Shown here in pieces: positions 18,109 to 26,363 of a stretch of DNA of 64,000 nucleotides; the stretch's first letter is position 1, and each line of letters opens with the position of its first letter. The stretch is from an uncultured Collinsella sp. (GTDB lineage: Bacteria > Actinomycetota > Coriobacteriia > Coriobacteriales > Coriobacteriaceae). The stretch covers positions 6,373-70,372 of the forward strand of contig CABRYP010000006.1 of the NCBI GenBank assembly GCA_902475245.1. Reading direction: 5' to 3'. The position numbers were made by a program, and so were the translations under genes. The notes beneath the pieces are model-generated. The model did no database searches. It saw only the letters and a program-made list of their open reading frames with translations, and was not told the DNA's origin.

Positions 18109-19151
18109 TGGATCCGAGCGTCTACATCCCCGCCTATCTGGAACGCACCTATCTGGCGTCGCACCCCGAACTCACCGATGCAGCACGCGAGCTTGTCCAT
18201 AACGACATCAGCGCAAACCCTCACAAGTATGCGCAGACCGAGCATGCCCAAGCGCTGCTGTCCTATGCCGGCGTTCATCGTCACTTGCTTGACGAGCTTC
18301 GTCGCATCGAAGACATGGGCAGCGACGAGGAGTTTGAGCAGACGCGCAATCGTCTGTTCGACGATATGCGCGATGAGCTGCTCAAGATCGTCCGCGTCGA
18401 TGCGCATGTCCTCGACGCCCAGTTGCTCGCCATCATCCTGGCGGACACGCCCGTCGATGCCTGCCTGGGCGACTTGATGAAGCTCGAGACGAGTACGGCC
18501 GACTACCTGCAACAGAGCGTGCCCGGGTTTGATATGGAGGCCCCGCACTACTGGGCTAATAATGTTTTGGCCGACGGTGTCACCGCAGCAGACCTTACCG
18601 TGAGCGAGCCGGCGCTTATTGGCTGGCTTCACACGCTCGAGGCCATCTCGCAGCTGTGCATGGCGAGCGCTCGTTACCGTGCTGCCGCCAACTATTCTCG
18701 CCGCGTCCTTAAGGCAGAAGGCTATCCCACCCGAGCTGCCGGCACCGTCCTGCTCGCCCTCGCCCGCTTGGAAGACCAGGACGGCTTTTTTGCCCTGGCT
18801 CACCAGCTCGAGGAGCAGGTGGGAGCTGATGCACTCGAGAACTCCCCCTGGTACCTGCTCGCCCGCACGATTTTGCTGTTCAAAACAAACAAGATGCGTC
18901 CGGCGACACGCGCGCTGCGCGAGTTTGCCAACCGCTGCGAGGGCGGCGCGTTCTTCTTGCTGAACCCCATGTACCAGACGCCGTATCTTCCCTGCCGACC
19001 CGAGCCACGCGACCCCTGGGACCTCTCGCACCAGGCGGTTTGGGAAGCCGACGGCATTATCTCGGACACCCCCGACTTTGCCCCCTGGGCCAACGCCTGC
19101 GAAGATGTATCGCAGCTTGCCCAGGAATTTGCGCGTCGCTACGGCTTTTAA
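18108..19151 (+). CDS. uncharacterised helical (TPR-like) protein B
   Basis: 347 residues; overlaps the previous stop by one base (TAATG), so translation is coupled. Helix-rich, with YRAAANYSRRVLKAEGYPTR matching YRMSLNAANRSLDFAPNDPA of protein A in position, and a shared pattern of LARLEDQDGFFALAHQL versus MAKLEYPAEELKRFRSAH. The two appear to be diverged paralogues. No catalytic motif seen. 45 bp upstream of murT-gatD. Confidence 0.7.
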   Translation: MDPSVYIPAYLERTYLASHPELTDAARELVHNDISANPHKYAQTEHAQALLSYAGVHRHLLDELRRIEDMGSDEEFEQTRNRLFDDMRDELLKIVRVDAHVLDAQLLAIILADTPVDACLGDLMKLETSTADYLQQSVPGFDMEAPHYWANNVLADGVTAADLTVSEPALIGWLHTLEAISQLCMASARYRAAANYSRRVLKAEGYPTRAAGTVLLALARLEDQDGFFALAHQLEEQVGADALENSPWYLLARTILLFKTNKMRPATRALREFANRCEGGAFFLLNPMYQTPYLPCRPEPRDPWDLSHQAVWEADGIISDTPDFAPWANACEDVSQLAQEFARRYGF

Positions 19152-19196
19152 CGGCGCAAACGCCACGACCATGTCATTCACGTTAGGAACGGCTTC

Positions 19197-21374
19197 ATGA
19201 ACTTCCGCTCATCTCTCGCCTGCACCTCGAGCGATATCGCCCGCTGGGGGCTGCGCTCCGTCCTTAAGCGCCAGGGTGGCGTGCTTCCCGGCCGCATCGC
19301 CATGAAGATCGACCCCGAGCTGCTGAGCGACCTCGCGGGCCTTGTCGACCGCAGCGTGGTGATCACCGGCACCAACGGTAAGACCACCACCTCCAACCTC
19401 ATCGCCGACGCCGTTGCCGCCAGCGGCGCCACCGTGGTATGCAACCGTGCCGGCAACAATATGGAGCCTGGTGTGGTGGGTGCTCTGCTCGAGGCCCGCG
19501 GCGGCCTTAAGCACACCAGCAGCGGCAAGCGCGTGGGCGTTTTTGAGTGCGACGAGCTCTACACCGTACGCGTTCTGCCCAAGCTCAAGCCGACGTACTT
19601 TGTGCTGCTCAACCTGTTCCGCGACCAGCTAGACCGCTACGGCGAGATCGACCATACCCAAGACGTCATCGCCCATGCGTTGGAGCTCTCTCCGGCAACA
19701 ACGCTCATCTACAACGCAGACGACCCGCTGTGTGCCGCAATCGCCGCGCGCGTTCCCAATGCAAGCATCGCCTTTGGCATCGACGGCGCCACCAACACCG
19801 AGTCCGACCGCATTAGCGACTCGCGTTTTTGCTCACAGTGCAACGCACCGTTGGAGTACGACTACGTGCAGTACGGACAGCTTGGCGCATACCATTGCCC
19901 TTCGTGCGGCTGGGCCCGCCCCGGGCTTGTCCGTCGCGTGACGAACGTGGAGCTCGGCTGCGACGGCTACGGCTTTGACCTGAACTTTGGACCCGATATC
20001 GACGCACCCGCAACGCACATCGCCACGCGCTACAACGGCCTGTATATGGTCTACAACGTAGCTGCAGCCTTCTTTGCCGCCCACGAGCTGGGCGTGGACG
20101 CAGCTCACCTACAGCCCACGCTTGATGCCTACGTCCCCGCCGGTGGACGCATGGGCCGCTGGGAAATCGCCGGCCGTACCGTCGAGGCCAATCTGGCCAA
20201 AAATCCCGTAGGCTTCGATCGGCAAATCCAGTCCATCAAGACGGCAGGCGGCAGGCTCTGCGCTTTCTTCCTCAACGACAACGATGCCGACGGCCACGAT
20301 GTATCGTGGATCTACGACGTCGACTTTGAGCGCATCGCCGACACAACGGGGCTTGTCGCCTTTGCCGGCGGCACGCGCGCGCATGACATGCAGGTGCGCC
20401 TCAAGTACGCCGGCATCGATGCCACGATTATCTCGAATATCGAGCAGGCGATCGGTGCCGTTGCGGATGAAGCCGCCGGCGACACTTTCTACGCCGTCGC
20501 CAACTACACGGCCTTCCCGCCGCTGGTCAAGGAGCTCGACGAGCTTAAGAGCACCGATGCGAGCTCGGTCGCCTCCCACGCCGTAACGCGCGCCGATGGG
20601 AGCGCTGTCCCCACCGACATTGTGCCGGTCGAGCTTTCGCGCCCCCTGCGCATCGTCTACCTGTATCCCGATGCCCTCAACCTCTATGGCGACGGCGGCA
20701 ACGTCATTGCCCTCGAGCGCCGCTGCGCCTGGCGCGGCATTCCCGTGCGCGTGGACGAGGTCCGCATGGGCGAGTCGCTCGATCTCACCGACGCCGACAT
20801 CGTCATGATGGGCGGCGGCTCCGATCGCGACCAGCTGGCCGTGGCGCACGAGCTGCTCGCTCAAAAAGACAAGGTCGCGGCCTATGTTGAGGACGGCGGC
20901 ACACTGCTTGCCATCTGTGGCAGCTATCAGCTGCTCGGCCGTTCGTACTATATGGGTGAGAATCGCCTCGAGGGCCTGGGCGTCATTGCCGCCGAAACCG
21001 TGCGCGGCTCCGACCGCCTGATCGGCAACGTCGCCGTCAAGACCGACCTGGCACCCGAGCCCTTTGTGGGATTCGAGAACCACGGTGGCCGCACGCTTTT
21101 GGACGCCGAGGCCACGCCGCTCGGAACGTCCGTCGTCACGGGCACCGGCAACAACGGCGACGACGGCTTTGAGGGCCTCATCTACAAGGGCGTCATCGGC
21201 ACGTACCTACACGGACCGGCGCTGCCCAAGAACCCCGAGCTCGCCGACTGGCTCATCGCCCACGCCCTTGAGCGCCGTGGCGACGCACAGGCCGCCGCCC
21301 TGCTGCCGCTCAAGCCCCTCGACGACACCTACGAGTACGCCGCCCACGACGCCGCGATGAAGCTCCTCCCCTAA
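19197..21374 (+). CDS. MurT-GatD fusion: lipid II isoglutaminyl synthase
   Basis: One 725-residue chain carries both halves of the enzyme that amidates D-glutamate of lipid II to D-isoglutamine. Residues 1-455: Mur-ligase-like MurT with ATP loop GTNGKTTT (58-65), a Cys4 zinc ribbon (Cys212, 215, 234, 237) and the MurT C-terminal domain. After a short linker, residues about 481-725 form GatD, a class I glutaminase-like domain starting near YLYPDALNLYGDGGNV, with nucleophile Cys574 in LLAICGSYQLLG and His672 in GTYLHGP. In staphylococci and streptococci these are two separate proteins. All key residues are intact. Ribosome site AGGAACGG. Confidence 0.92.
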   Translation: MNFRSSLACTSSDIARWGLRSVLKRQGGVLPGRIAMKIDPELLSDLAGLVDRSVVITGTNGKTTTSNLIADAVAASGATVVCNRAGNNMEPGVVGALLEARGGLKHTSSGKRVGVFECDELYTVRVLPKLKPTYFVLLNLFRDQLDRYGEIDHTQDVIAHALELSPATTLIYNADDPLCAAIAARVPNASIAFGIDGATNTESDRISDSRFCSQCNAPLEYDYVQYGQLGAYHCPSCGWARPGLVRRVTNVELGCDGYGFDLNFGPDIDAPATHIATRYNGLYMVYNVAAAFFAAHELGVDAAHLQPTLDAYVPAGGRMGRWEIAGRTVEANLAKNPVGFDRQIQSIKTAGGRLCAFFLNDNDADGHDVSWIYDVDFERIADTTGLVAFAGGTRAHDMQVRLKYAGIDATIISNIEQAIGAVADEAAGDTFYAVANYTAFPPLVKELDELKSTDASSVASHAVTRADGSAVPTDIVPVELSRPLRIVYLYPDALNLYGDGGNVIALERRCAWRGIPVRVDEVRMGESLDLTDADIVMMGGGSDRDQLAVAHELLAQKDKVAAYVEDGGTLLAICGSYQLLGRSYYMGENRLEGLGVIAAETVRGSDRLIGNVAVKTDLAPEPFVGFENHGGRTLLDAEATPLGTSVVTGTGNNGDDGFEGLIYKGVIGTYLHGPALPKNPELADWLIAHALERRGDAQAAALLPLKPLDDTYEYAAHDAAMKLLP

Positions 21375-21380
21375 CGACCC

Positions 21381-21417
21381 AACCACCACAAAGGGGACAG
21401 GCACCTTTGTGGTGGTT
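21381..21417. repeat. dispersed CCACCACAAAGG inverted repeat, copy 1
   Basis: 14-bp perfect arms (AACCACCACAAAGG and complement) around GGACAGGCA, immediately after murT-gatD. A nearly identical copy in reverse orientation lies at 54745-54781. It may also serve as a terminator for murT-gatD. Confidence 0.75.
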
Positions 21418-21438
21418 TTGACCTGCCACGGCAGTTTG

Positions 21439-21573
21439 TCTCAATCTGTAACATTTAGACCGTTAAAAGTCATCTTACTGTTACAGATTGAGATGTTCGC
21501 CCCGACTGCCGCCGTCTGTCTCGATCTGTAACAGATAGAGCCGATTTGCCCGCCCAGATGTTACAGATTGAGA
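21439..21573. repeat. two 80-bp hairpin units in tandem
   Basis: Unit 1: TCTCAATCTGTAACA (21439-21453) pairs perfectly with 21479-21493. Unit 2: TCTCGATCTGTAACA (21519-21533) pairs with 21559-21573 with one change. The units start 80 bp apart. They fill the gap between murT-gatD and tRNA-Glu; no gene lies here. Confidence 0.85.
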
Positions 21574-21674
21574 TGTTTGAATATCGGGATAGAGAGTCAG
21601 CTCCTGTGTGGTGGTTTTCCAGTTTACCAACGATATACGCGCCGGCAAAAAAGTCTGCTATACTCTTTCCCGCT

Positions 21675-21751
21675 GTCCCCATCGTCTAGCGGCCAAGGAC
21701 GCCACCCTTTCAAGGTGGATATCGCGGGTTCGAATCCCGCTGGGGGCACCA
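21675..21751 (+). tRNA. tRNA-Glu (anticodon TTC)
   Basis: Full cloverleaf: acceptor GTCCCCA/TGGGGGC, anticodon arm CCACC-CTTTCAA-GGTGG with anticodon TTC at 21709-21711, T arm GCGGG-TTCGAAT-CCCGC, and an encoded CCA at 21749-21751. It reads GAA/GAG. An intrinsic terminator follows at once. Confidence 0.96.
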
Positions 21752-21762
21752 CAAAATCTGAG

Positions 21763-21794
21763 AAGCCCGTTACCAATTCGGTAGCGGGCTTTTT
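21763..21794 (+). terminator. tRNA-Glu terminator
   Basis: AAGCCCGTTACC pairs with GGTAGCGGGCTT (one G-U), loop AATTC, then TTTTT. Confidence 0.9.
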
Positions 21795-21807
21795 GCTACC
21801 CATGCGC

Positions 21808-21940
21808 CGGGATTCGAACCCGACAGGGTGCGGAGCTGAGGAAACGCGCAAGCGTTTTCCAGCGCAGCACGCAAGGAGCGGAGCGACGCAGCGGAAGCGA
21901 GCGGCGGAAGCCGCACGCGGACATCCCGCTGGGGGCACCA
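21808..21940 (+). repeat. tRNA-Glu tail cassette
   Basis: Starts with CGGGATTCGAACCCG (21808-21822), the exact reverse complement of the tRNA-Glu T arm core. A core of CAGGGTGCGGAGC then GAAACGCGCAAGCGTTTTCC (21824-21860) and GC-rich GAGCGGAGCG-like sequence follow. It ends with an 18-bp exact copy of the tRNA 3' end including CCA (21923-21940 equals 21734-21751). A related cassette follows tmRNA. Not a functional tRNA: no anticodon arm. Confidence 0.7.
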
Positions 21941-21953
21941 ACTTTAAAATGTT

Positions 21954-21994
21954 CGAACCCGCCGGATGTAAGGTCCGACGGGTTCGTTCTTTTT
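21954..21994 (+). terminator. second terminator after the tRNA tail copy
   Basis: CGAACCCGCCGGA pairs with TCCGACGGGTTCG (one mismatch), then TTCTTTTT. Thus the copied tRNA 3' end, like the original, is followed by a terminator. Confidence 0.85.
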
Positions 21995-22030
21995 GCCGTT
22001 ATAAGACGAAAAGTACTCAACGCCCTTGCG

Positions 22031-22792
22031 CTAGATGAACAGCTCGCATTCTTTTCGCTCAGAGCAGGCTTTGCTCAACATCTTGGTAGCCGCAGAGAGC
22101 ATGACGGGATTTACCGCGCGAGCGCCCCGCGGACATACGGCGACACAGCGCATGCAAGAGATACAGGCCTTTTTGTCCACCCACTTGGGATCGTCTTTGT
22201 CGATAGCGCCAACGGGACACACTGCGACGCAAGCCCCGCAGGCGGTGCACTCCTTTGTGGCCCTAGGCACCATACCGGTACCCCCGGCTTTCTTATAGGG
22301 ACGATTGCCCGGAATAGCCGGCTCAGAAGCATCTCCTGCAGACATCTTTTGCTGAATCTGATCCGCAAACCCAGCGAGCTGCGCCGCGTCCTGCGCATCA
22401 GGCCGACCGGCGGCAAACTGGCGAACAATAGAATGCTCGGCGATGGCAGAAACCGCCGCGATCACCCGAAAGCCCGCATCTTTCGCCGCATCCTCAAGCT
22501 CGACCAGCGTGTCCTCATACGCGCGATTTCCGTAAACGCAAACCAGAACCGCCTGCGCACCGTTTCCCCGCATCATACCCAAGCGCTCCGCGGCCACAGC
22601 CGGGACTCGCCCGCCATACGAGGGCACCGCGACCACGGCTACATCCTCTTTTGTCATCGCAACTGTGCGAAAACCAAGCCCGCTATCGGTCAGATCTACA
22701 GCAACGGTTTCCCCTTCCAACGCATTGGCAATGTAGCCAGACGCCTTTTCCGTTCCGCCGGTCGGGCTAAACACGATATCGAATACCTTCAT
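22031..22792 (-). CDS. flavodoxin domain plus 2[4Fe-4S] ferredoxin (EFR1-type)
   Basis: 253 residues. The N-terminal flavodoxin-like domain begins MKVFDIVFSPTGGTEKA, with the FMN phosphate loop SPTGGT at 9-14. The C-terminal ferredoxin domain has CTACGACVAVCP and CISCMRCVAVCP, both complete 4Fe-4S motifs. Such fusions shuttle electrons in anaerobes; the partner is unknown. The start at 22792 is chosen for the GGGGAGG upstream and family agreement; a longer frame adds 55 residues without support. It sits downstream of glnN, behind that gene's terminator. Confidence 0.85.
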   Translation of the reverse strand: MKVFDIVFSPTGGTEKASGYIANALEGETVAVDLTDSGLGFRTVAMTKEDVAVVAVPSYGGRVPAVAAERLGMMRGNGAQAVLVCVYGNRAYEDTLVELEDAAKDAGFRVIAAVSAIAEHSIVRQFAAGRPDAQDAAQLAGFADQIQQKMSAGDASEPAIPGNRPYKKAGGTGMVPRATKECTACGACVAVCPVGAIDKDDPKWVDKKACISCMRCVAVCPRGARAVNPVMLSAATKMLSKACSERKECELFI

Positions 22793-22923
22793 CGGATAAT
22801 CCTCCCCTTTACGAACAAACGCCCGAAACGTCCGCATGCCAAAACAGGTTACAACTTTTAAGATGCCCCGCGCGAAACACCTGCCCGGCTGCAAGTTCAG
22901 AGCAGGTCCGAGCGACATAAAGA

Positions 22924-22953
22924 GAAGGGGCCTCGCACAGGCGAGACCCCTTC
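22924..22953 (-). terminator. glnN terminator
   Basis: GAAGGGGCCTCGC pairs with GCGAGACCCCTTC (one mismatch), loop ACAG. The minus-strand tail is CTCTTTATG. Located 24 bases past the glnN stop. Confidence 0.8.
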
Positions 22954-22976
22954 GCACACAAAATCAAACGTGTCTG

Positions 22977-25064
22977 TTACACATAGAACAGAATGTCGTC
23001 GTAGGTCGGAACCGGCCAGTAGTCGGCGGCCACGATCTCCTCCATGGCATCCACGGCGGCGCGCAGCGTATCCATAGCGGGAACGACCTCATGTGCATAC
23101 ACGTTGGCCTGCTCCTGGCCATCGAGAGCCTCGGCTTTCTGATGCACGGCGTCGAGTGCCTTGATGGAGTCGTTGATGGTGGTGATGCCGTTGCAGAGCT
23201 TGTTGAGCGTGTTCTGCTCGCACTGCATGGCGGCCTCGGCACCGGCGGCACGAATAGTCTCAAGGCCCTTAGCGACCTTGGTGGCATAGGCGGTAATGAC
23301 CGGGCGATAGGTGCGACGCGCCTCGCGAACCATCGTGGTGGCCTCGATGTTCATGAGCTTGTTGTACTTCTCGAGCTTGCAGTCGTAGCGGCACTGGGCC
23401 TCAGCCTTGGTCAGGACACCCGTCTCCTCAAAGAGCGCAATGGCCTTATCGGAAACAAAGGCGGGCAGGGCATCGGCCGTGGTCTTGTTGTTGGCAAGGC
23501 CGCGCTTCTCGGCCTCGACGGGCCACTCGTCGGAGTAGCCATCGCCGGAAAAGAGGATGCGCTGGTGGTCGGTCAGGACCTTCTTGCAGTACTCGAGCGC
23601 AGCGTCCTGGAACTCATCCTCGGGCGTACCCTCAAGCGCGTCGGCGAAGGACTTGAGCGACTTGGCCACGGCGGCATCGAGCACCAGGTTGGAGTCGGAG
23701 ACGTTCTGCTCGGAGCCGCAGGCACGGAACTCGAACTTGTTGCCGGTGAAGGCAAACGGGGAGGTGCGGTTGCGGTCGGTGTTGTCCTGCATCAGCTTGG
23801 GCAGGGTATCGGCGCCCAGGTCGAGTACGCCGCGCGTGGCATGGACGGAAGCCTTGCCATCGATGATCTTCTCGACGACCTCGGTAAGCTGGTCGCCCAG
23901 GAAGATGGACATAATCGCCGGAGGAGCCTCGTTGGCGCCCAGACGATGGTCGTTGCCGGCCGAGGCAACGGAGGCACGCAGGAGCTCCTGATAGTTATCG
24001 ACGGCCTCGATCACCGCGGTGAGGAAGACGATGAACTGCAGGTTGTCGAGCGGGGTGTCGCCCGGATCGAGCAGATTCTCGGACTCGGTGCCAAGCGACC
24101 AGTTGTTGTGCTTGCCCGAACCGTTGATGCCCTCGAAGGGCTTCTCGTGCAGCAGGCAGACCAAGTCGTGGCGGGAGGCGATGAGCTTCATCTTCTCCAT
24201 CATGACCAGATTCTGGTCGATGGCCTCGTTGACCTCGCCATAGACCGGTGCGAGCTCATGCTGGCAGGGAGCAACCTCGTTGTGCTTGGTCTTGGCGGGA
24301 ATGCCAAGCGCCCACAGTTCATCGTCCAGATCCTTCATATAGGCCGAGACAGTGGGGCGGATAGCGCCAAAGTAGTGCTCCTCGAGCTCCTGGCCCTTGC
24401 AGGGAGCAGCACCAAAGAGGGTGCGGCCGGTGATGACCAGGTCCTTGCGCTTGCGGTAAGCGTCCTTCTTGATCAGGAAGTACTCCTGCTCGTCACCCAC
24501 GGAAGGAACGACCTTCTTGGGGGTCTTGCCAAACAGCGCCAAAACGCGCTTGGACTCACGCGAGAGCGCGGTCATGGAGCGCAGCAGCGGGGTCTTCTTG
24601 TCCAGGGCCTCGCCCGTGTAGGAGCAGAAAGCCGTGGGGATGCACAGGACATCGTCCTTGATAAAGGCGGGGCTGGTGGGGTCCCAAGCGGTATAGCCAC
24701 GGGCCTCGAAGGTAGCACGCAGGCCGCCGTTGGGGAAGCTCGAGGCATCGGGCTCGCCCTGGATGAGGTTCTTGCCCGTAAACTTGGTAATGGCGGTGCC
24801 GTCGTGGTTGGGCTCCAGGAAGCTGTCGTGCTTCTCGGAAGTAATGCCCGAAAGCGGCTGGAACCAGTGCGCGTAGTGCGTCGCGCCCTTGGAGATGGCC
24901 CAGACCTTCATGGCATGGGCAACGGCGTTGGCCACATCCAGGTCGAGCGGCTCACCGCCCTCGAGGGTTGCAGCAAGGCGCTTCCAAATGTCCTTGGGGA
25001 GGTAGTCCTTCATGACTTCCTCAGAGAACACCATGGTCCCGAAGCGGTCAGTAAGTTCGGCCAT
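22977..25064 (-). CDS. glnN: type III glutamine synthetase
   Basis: Makes glutamine from glutamate, ammonia and ATP in the cytoplasm. At 695 residues it matches GSIII, far longer than GSI or GSII. N-terminal GSIII domain beginning MAELTDRFGTMVFSE; catalytic core with metal- and glutamate-binding stretches such as KHNEVAPCQHELAP, NGSGKHNNWSLGT and GNDHRLGANEAPPA; a long helical GSIII C-terminal region ending DYWPVPTYDDILFYV. The start at 25064 has AGGGAG upstream. It is probably the main ammonia-assimilating enzyme here; no GSI is seen in the window. The 426-bp upstream region is divergent with metF. Confidence 0.94.
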   Translation of the reverse strand: MAELTDRFGTMVFSEEVMKDYLPKDIWKRLAATLEGGEPLDLDVANAVAHAMKVWAISKGATHYAHWFQPLSGITSEKHDSFLEPNHDGTAITKFTGKNLIQGEPDASSFPNGGLRATFEARGYTAWDPTSPAFIKDDVLCIPTAFCSYTGEALDKKTPLLRSMTALSRESKRVLALFGKTPKKVVPSVGDEQEYFLIKKDAYRKRKDLVITGRTLFGAAPCKGQELEEHYFGAIRPTVSAYMKDLDDELWALGIPAKTKHNEVAPCQHELAPVYGEVNEAIDQNLVMMEKMKLIASRHDLVCLLHEKPFEGINGSGKHNNWSLGTESENLLDPGDTPLDNLQFIVFLTAVIEAVDNYQELLRASVASAGNDHRLGANEAPPAIMSIFLGDQLTEVVEKIIDGKASVHATRGVLDLGADTLPKLMQDNTDRNRTSPFAFTGNKFEFRACGSEQNVSDSNLVLDAAVAKSLKSFADALEGTPEDEFQDAALEYCKKVLTDHQRILFSGDGYSDEWPVEAEKRGLANNKTTADALPAFVSDKAIALFEETGVLTKAEAQCRYDCKLEKYNKLMNIEATTMVREARRTYRPVITAYATKVAKGLETIRAAGAEAAMQCEQNTLNKLCNGITTINDSIKALDAVHQKAEALDGQEQANVYAHEVVPAMDTLRAAVDAMEEIVAADYWPVPTYDDILFYV

Positions 25065-25490
25065 ACGGAACTCCCTTCGTATCGGCACCGCGTGAGAAGC
25101 GGTGTTGATTACTAACGAACGAGTCATAGCTTAGACTCGCCGTGTTTCCGCGACATTACCGTTATGTTGCCGTCGCGAAACCAATCATTGAGGTTACCCT
25201 ATCGAGGCGGCGTTGCCACCCTCAACAGCCAATCAACTGCATAAATTGCAGACCTCTCCCCATGGTTTAAGGGTAGCCAATTTGGGACGGGGCTTTATTA
25301 ACTGGTATTTCGCATCAGATACCATTCAATATAGCCCCATCCTACATTGACCGCTCTGTTATAGGAAATGCCGATAGCAAGGCATCTTTGATTGGTATCC
25401 CCAAATAGCGAGTGAAACTCCACCGTGGCACAGTGGTGCAGTAGAATCCTTACAACACATCACACTATTACGTATCTAGAGGAGCACGAT
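25065..25490. promoter_or_regulatory. divergent glnN/metF regulatory region with a structured element
   Basis: 426 bp with no gene. Near 25149-25189, GTTTCCGCGAC and GTCGCGAAAC form a bulged hairpin on the glnN side. At 25285-25342 a two-level hairpin occurs: outer GGACGGGGCT/AGCCCCATCC (one G-U) and inner TGGTAT/ATACCA. It could be a leader RNA for metF or a terminator. I do not recognise a known SAM, SAH or folate riboswitch. TAGAAT near 25442 is a plausible metF -10. Confidence 0.45.
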
Positions 25491-26363
25491 ATGCGCGTCG
25501 ACGAGGTTTTTAAGCAGGCAGCATCCCAGGGCACCGCGCCCGTTTCGTTTGAGATGTTCCCGCCCAAGGGCGAGCTGACCCTCGATACGGCTCGCGAAGT
25601 GGCAGGCAATCTGTGCAAGCTTTCGCCGAGCTTTGTCTCGGTCACCTGCTCGGCCGGCGGCTCGGGCAACGGTGCCACCACCGCCCCCATCGCGCATATG
25701 ATTACGAGCGAATTCGATACGCCCTCGGTAGCGCACCTCACCTGCGTTGGCCGCACCCACGCCGACATCGCCGCCAAGATTGACGAGTATCGCTCGGCCG
25801 GTGTGGAAAACGTGCTAGCCCTGCGCGGCGACCTGCCCGCTGGCGCGACTGAGGATGACAAGCCCGCCTCGGACTACGCCTACGCCCGTGACCTCATCCC
25901 CGAGCTCGTCGACGCCGGCTTTTGCGTGGGCGCCGCAGCCTACCCTGAGGGTCACATTGCCTGCGAGGATCTCAACCTCTCGGTCGAATACCTCAAGCAA
26001 AAACAGGACGCCGGCGCGAGCTTCTTTGTGACGCAGCTCTTTTTTGACAACGAGTGCTTCTACCGTTTTCGCGAGCTTGCCGACAAGGCCGGCATCACCG
26101 TGCCCATTACCGCGGGCATCATGCCGTTTATGGGCAAGTCGCAGATCAGCCGCATGGTCTTTATGTGCGGCGCGTCGCTGCCCTCCCCCGTCATCAAGAT
26201 CCTCGCCAAGTACGAGAACGACCCCGAGAGCCTGCAGGCAGCCGGTGTAGATTATGCCGCCCGTCAGCTTTGCGACCTCAAGGAGCACGGTGCCGACGGT
26301 CTGCACCTGTACACTATGAATCGTCCTGCGATCGCCGCAACCATTATGGAGCGCCTGGGGTAA
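25491..26363 (+). CDS. metF: 5,10-methylenetetrahydrofolate reductase
   Basis: Makes 5-methyl-THF, the methyl donor for MetH. 290 residues, a TIM barrel with FAD. Family motifs: VSFEMFPPKGE (catalytic Glu near residue 22), SVTCSAGG, HLTCVGR, NVLALRGDLP, and FFVTQLFFDNECFYRF. The start at 25491 (MRVDEVFKQA) has GAGGAG seven bases upstream. Its TAA overlaps the ATG of the next gene by one base, so the genes are translationally coupled; the third gene of the operon is metH. Confidence 0.95.
   Translation: MRVDEVFKQAASQGTAPVSFEMFPPKGELTLDTAREVAGNLCKLSPSFVSVTCSAGGSGNGATTAPIAHMITSEFDTPSVAHLTCVGRTHADIAAKIDEYRSAGVENVLALRGDLPAGATEDDKPASDYAYARDLIPELVDAGFCVGAAAYPEGHIACEDLNLSVEYLKQKQDAGASFFVTQLFFDNECFYRFRELADKAGITVPITAGIMPFMGKSQISRMVFMCGASLPSPVIKILAKYENDPESLQAAGVDYAARQLCDLKEHGADGLHLYTMNRPAIAATIMERLG

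Noticed and set aside
21808..21940. A second, degenerate tRNA gene
   Set aside because: Only T-arm-like and acceptor-end sequence is present, with no anticodon or D arm and the T arm in the wrong orientation.
21568..22038. A 156-codon frame across tRNA-Glu
   Set aside because: It translates the tRNA, its terminators and the tail cassette; no ribosome site or family.
25200..25490. A known SAM, SAH or folate riboswitch ahead of metF
   Set aside because: I could find hairpins but none of the conserved motif blocks of those families, so I list only a structured element.
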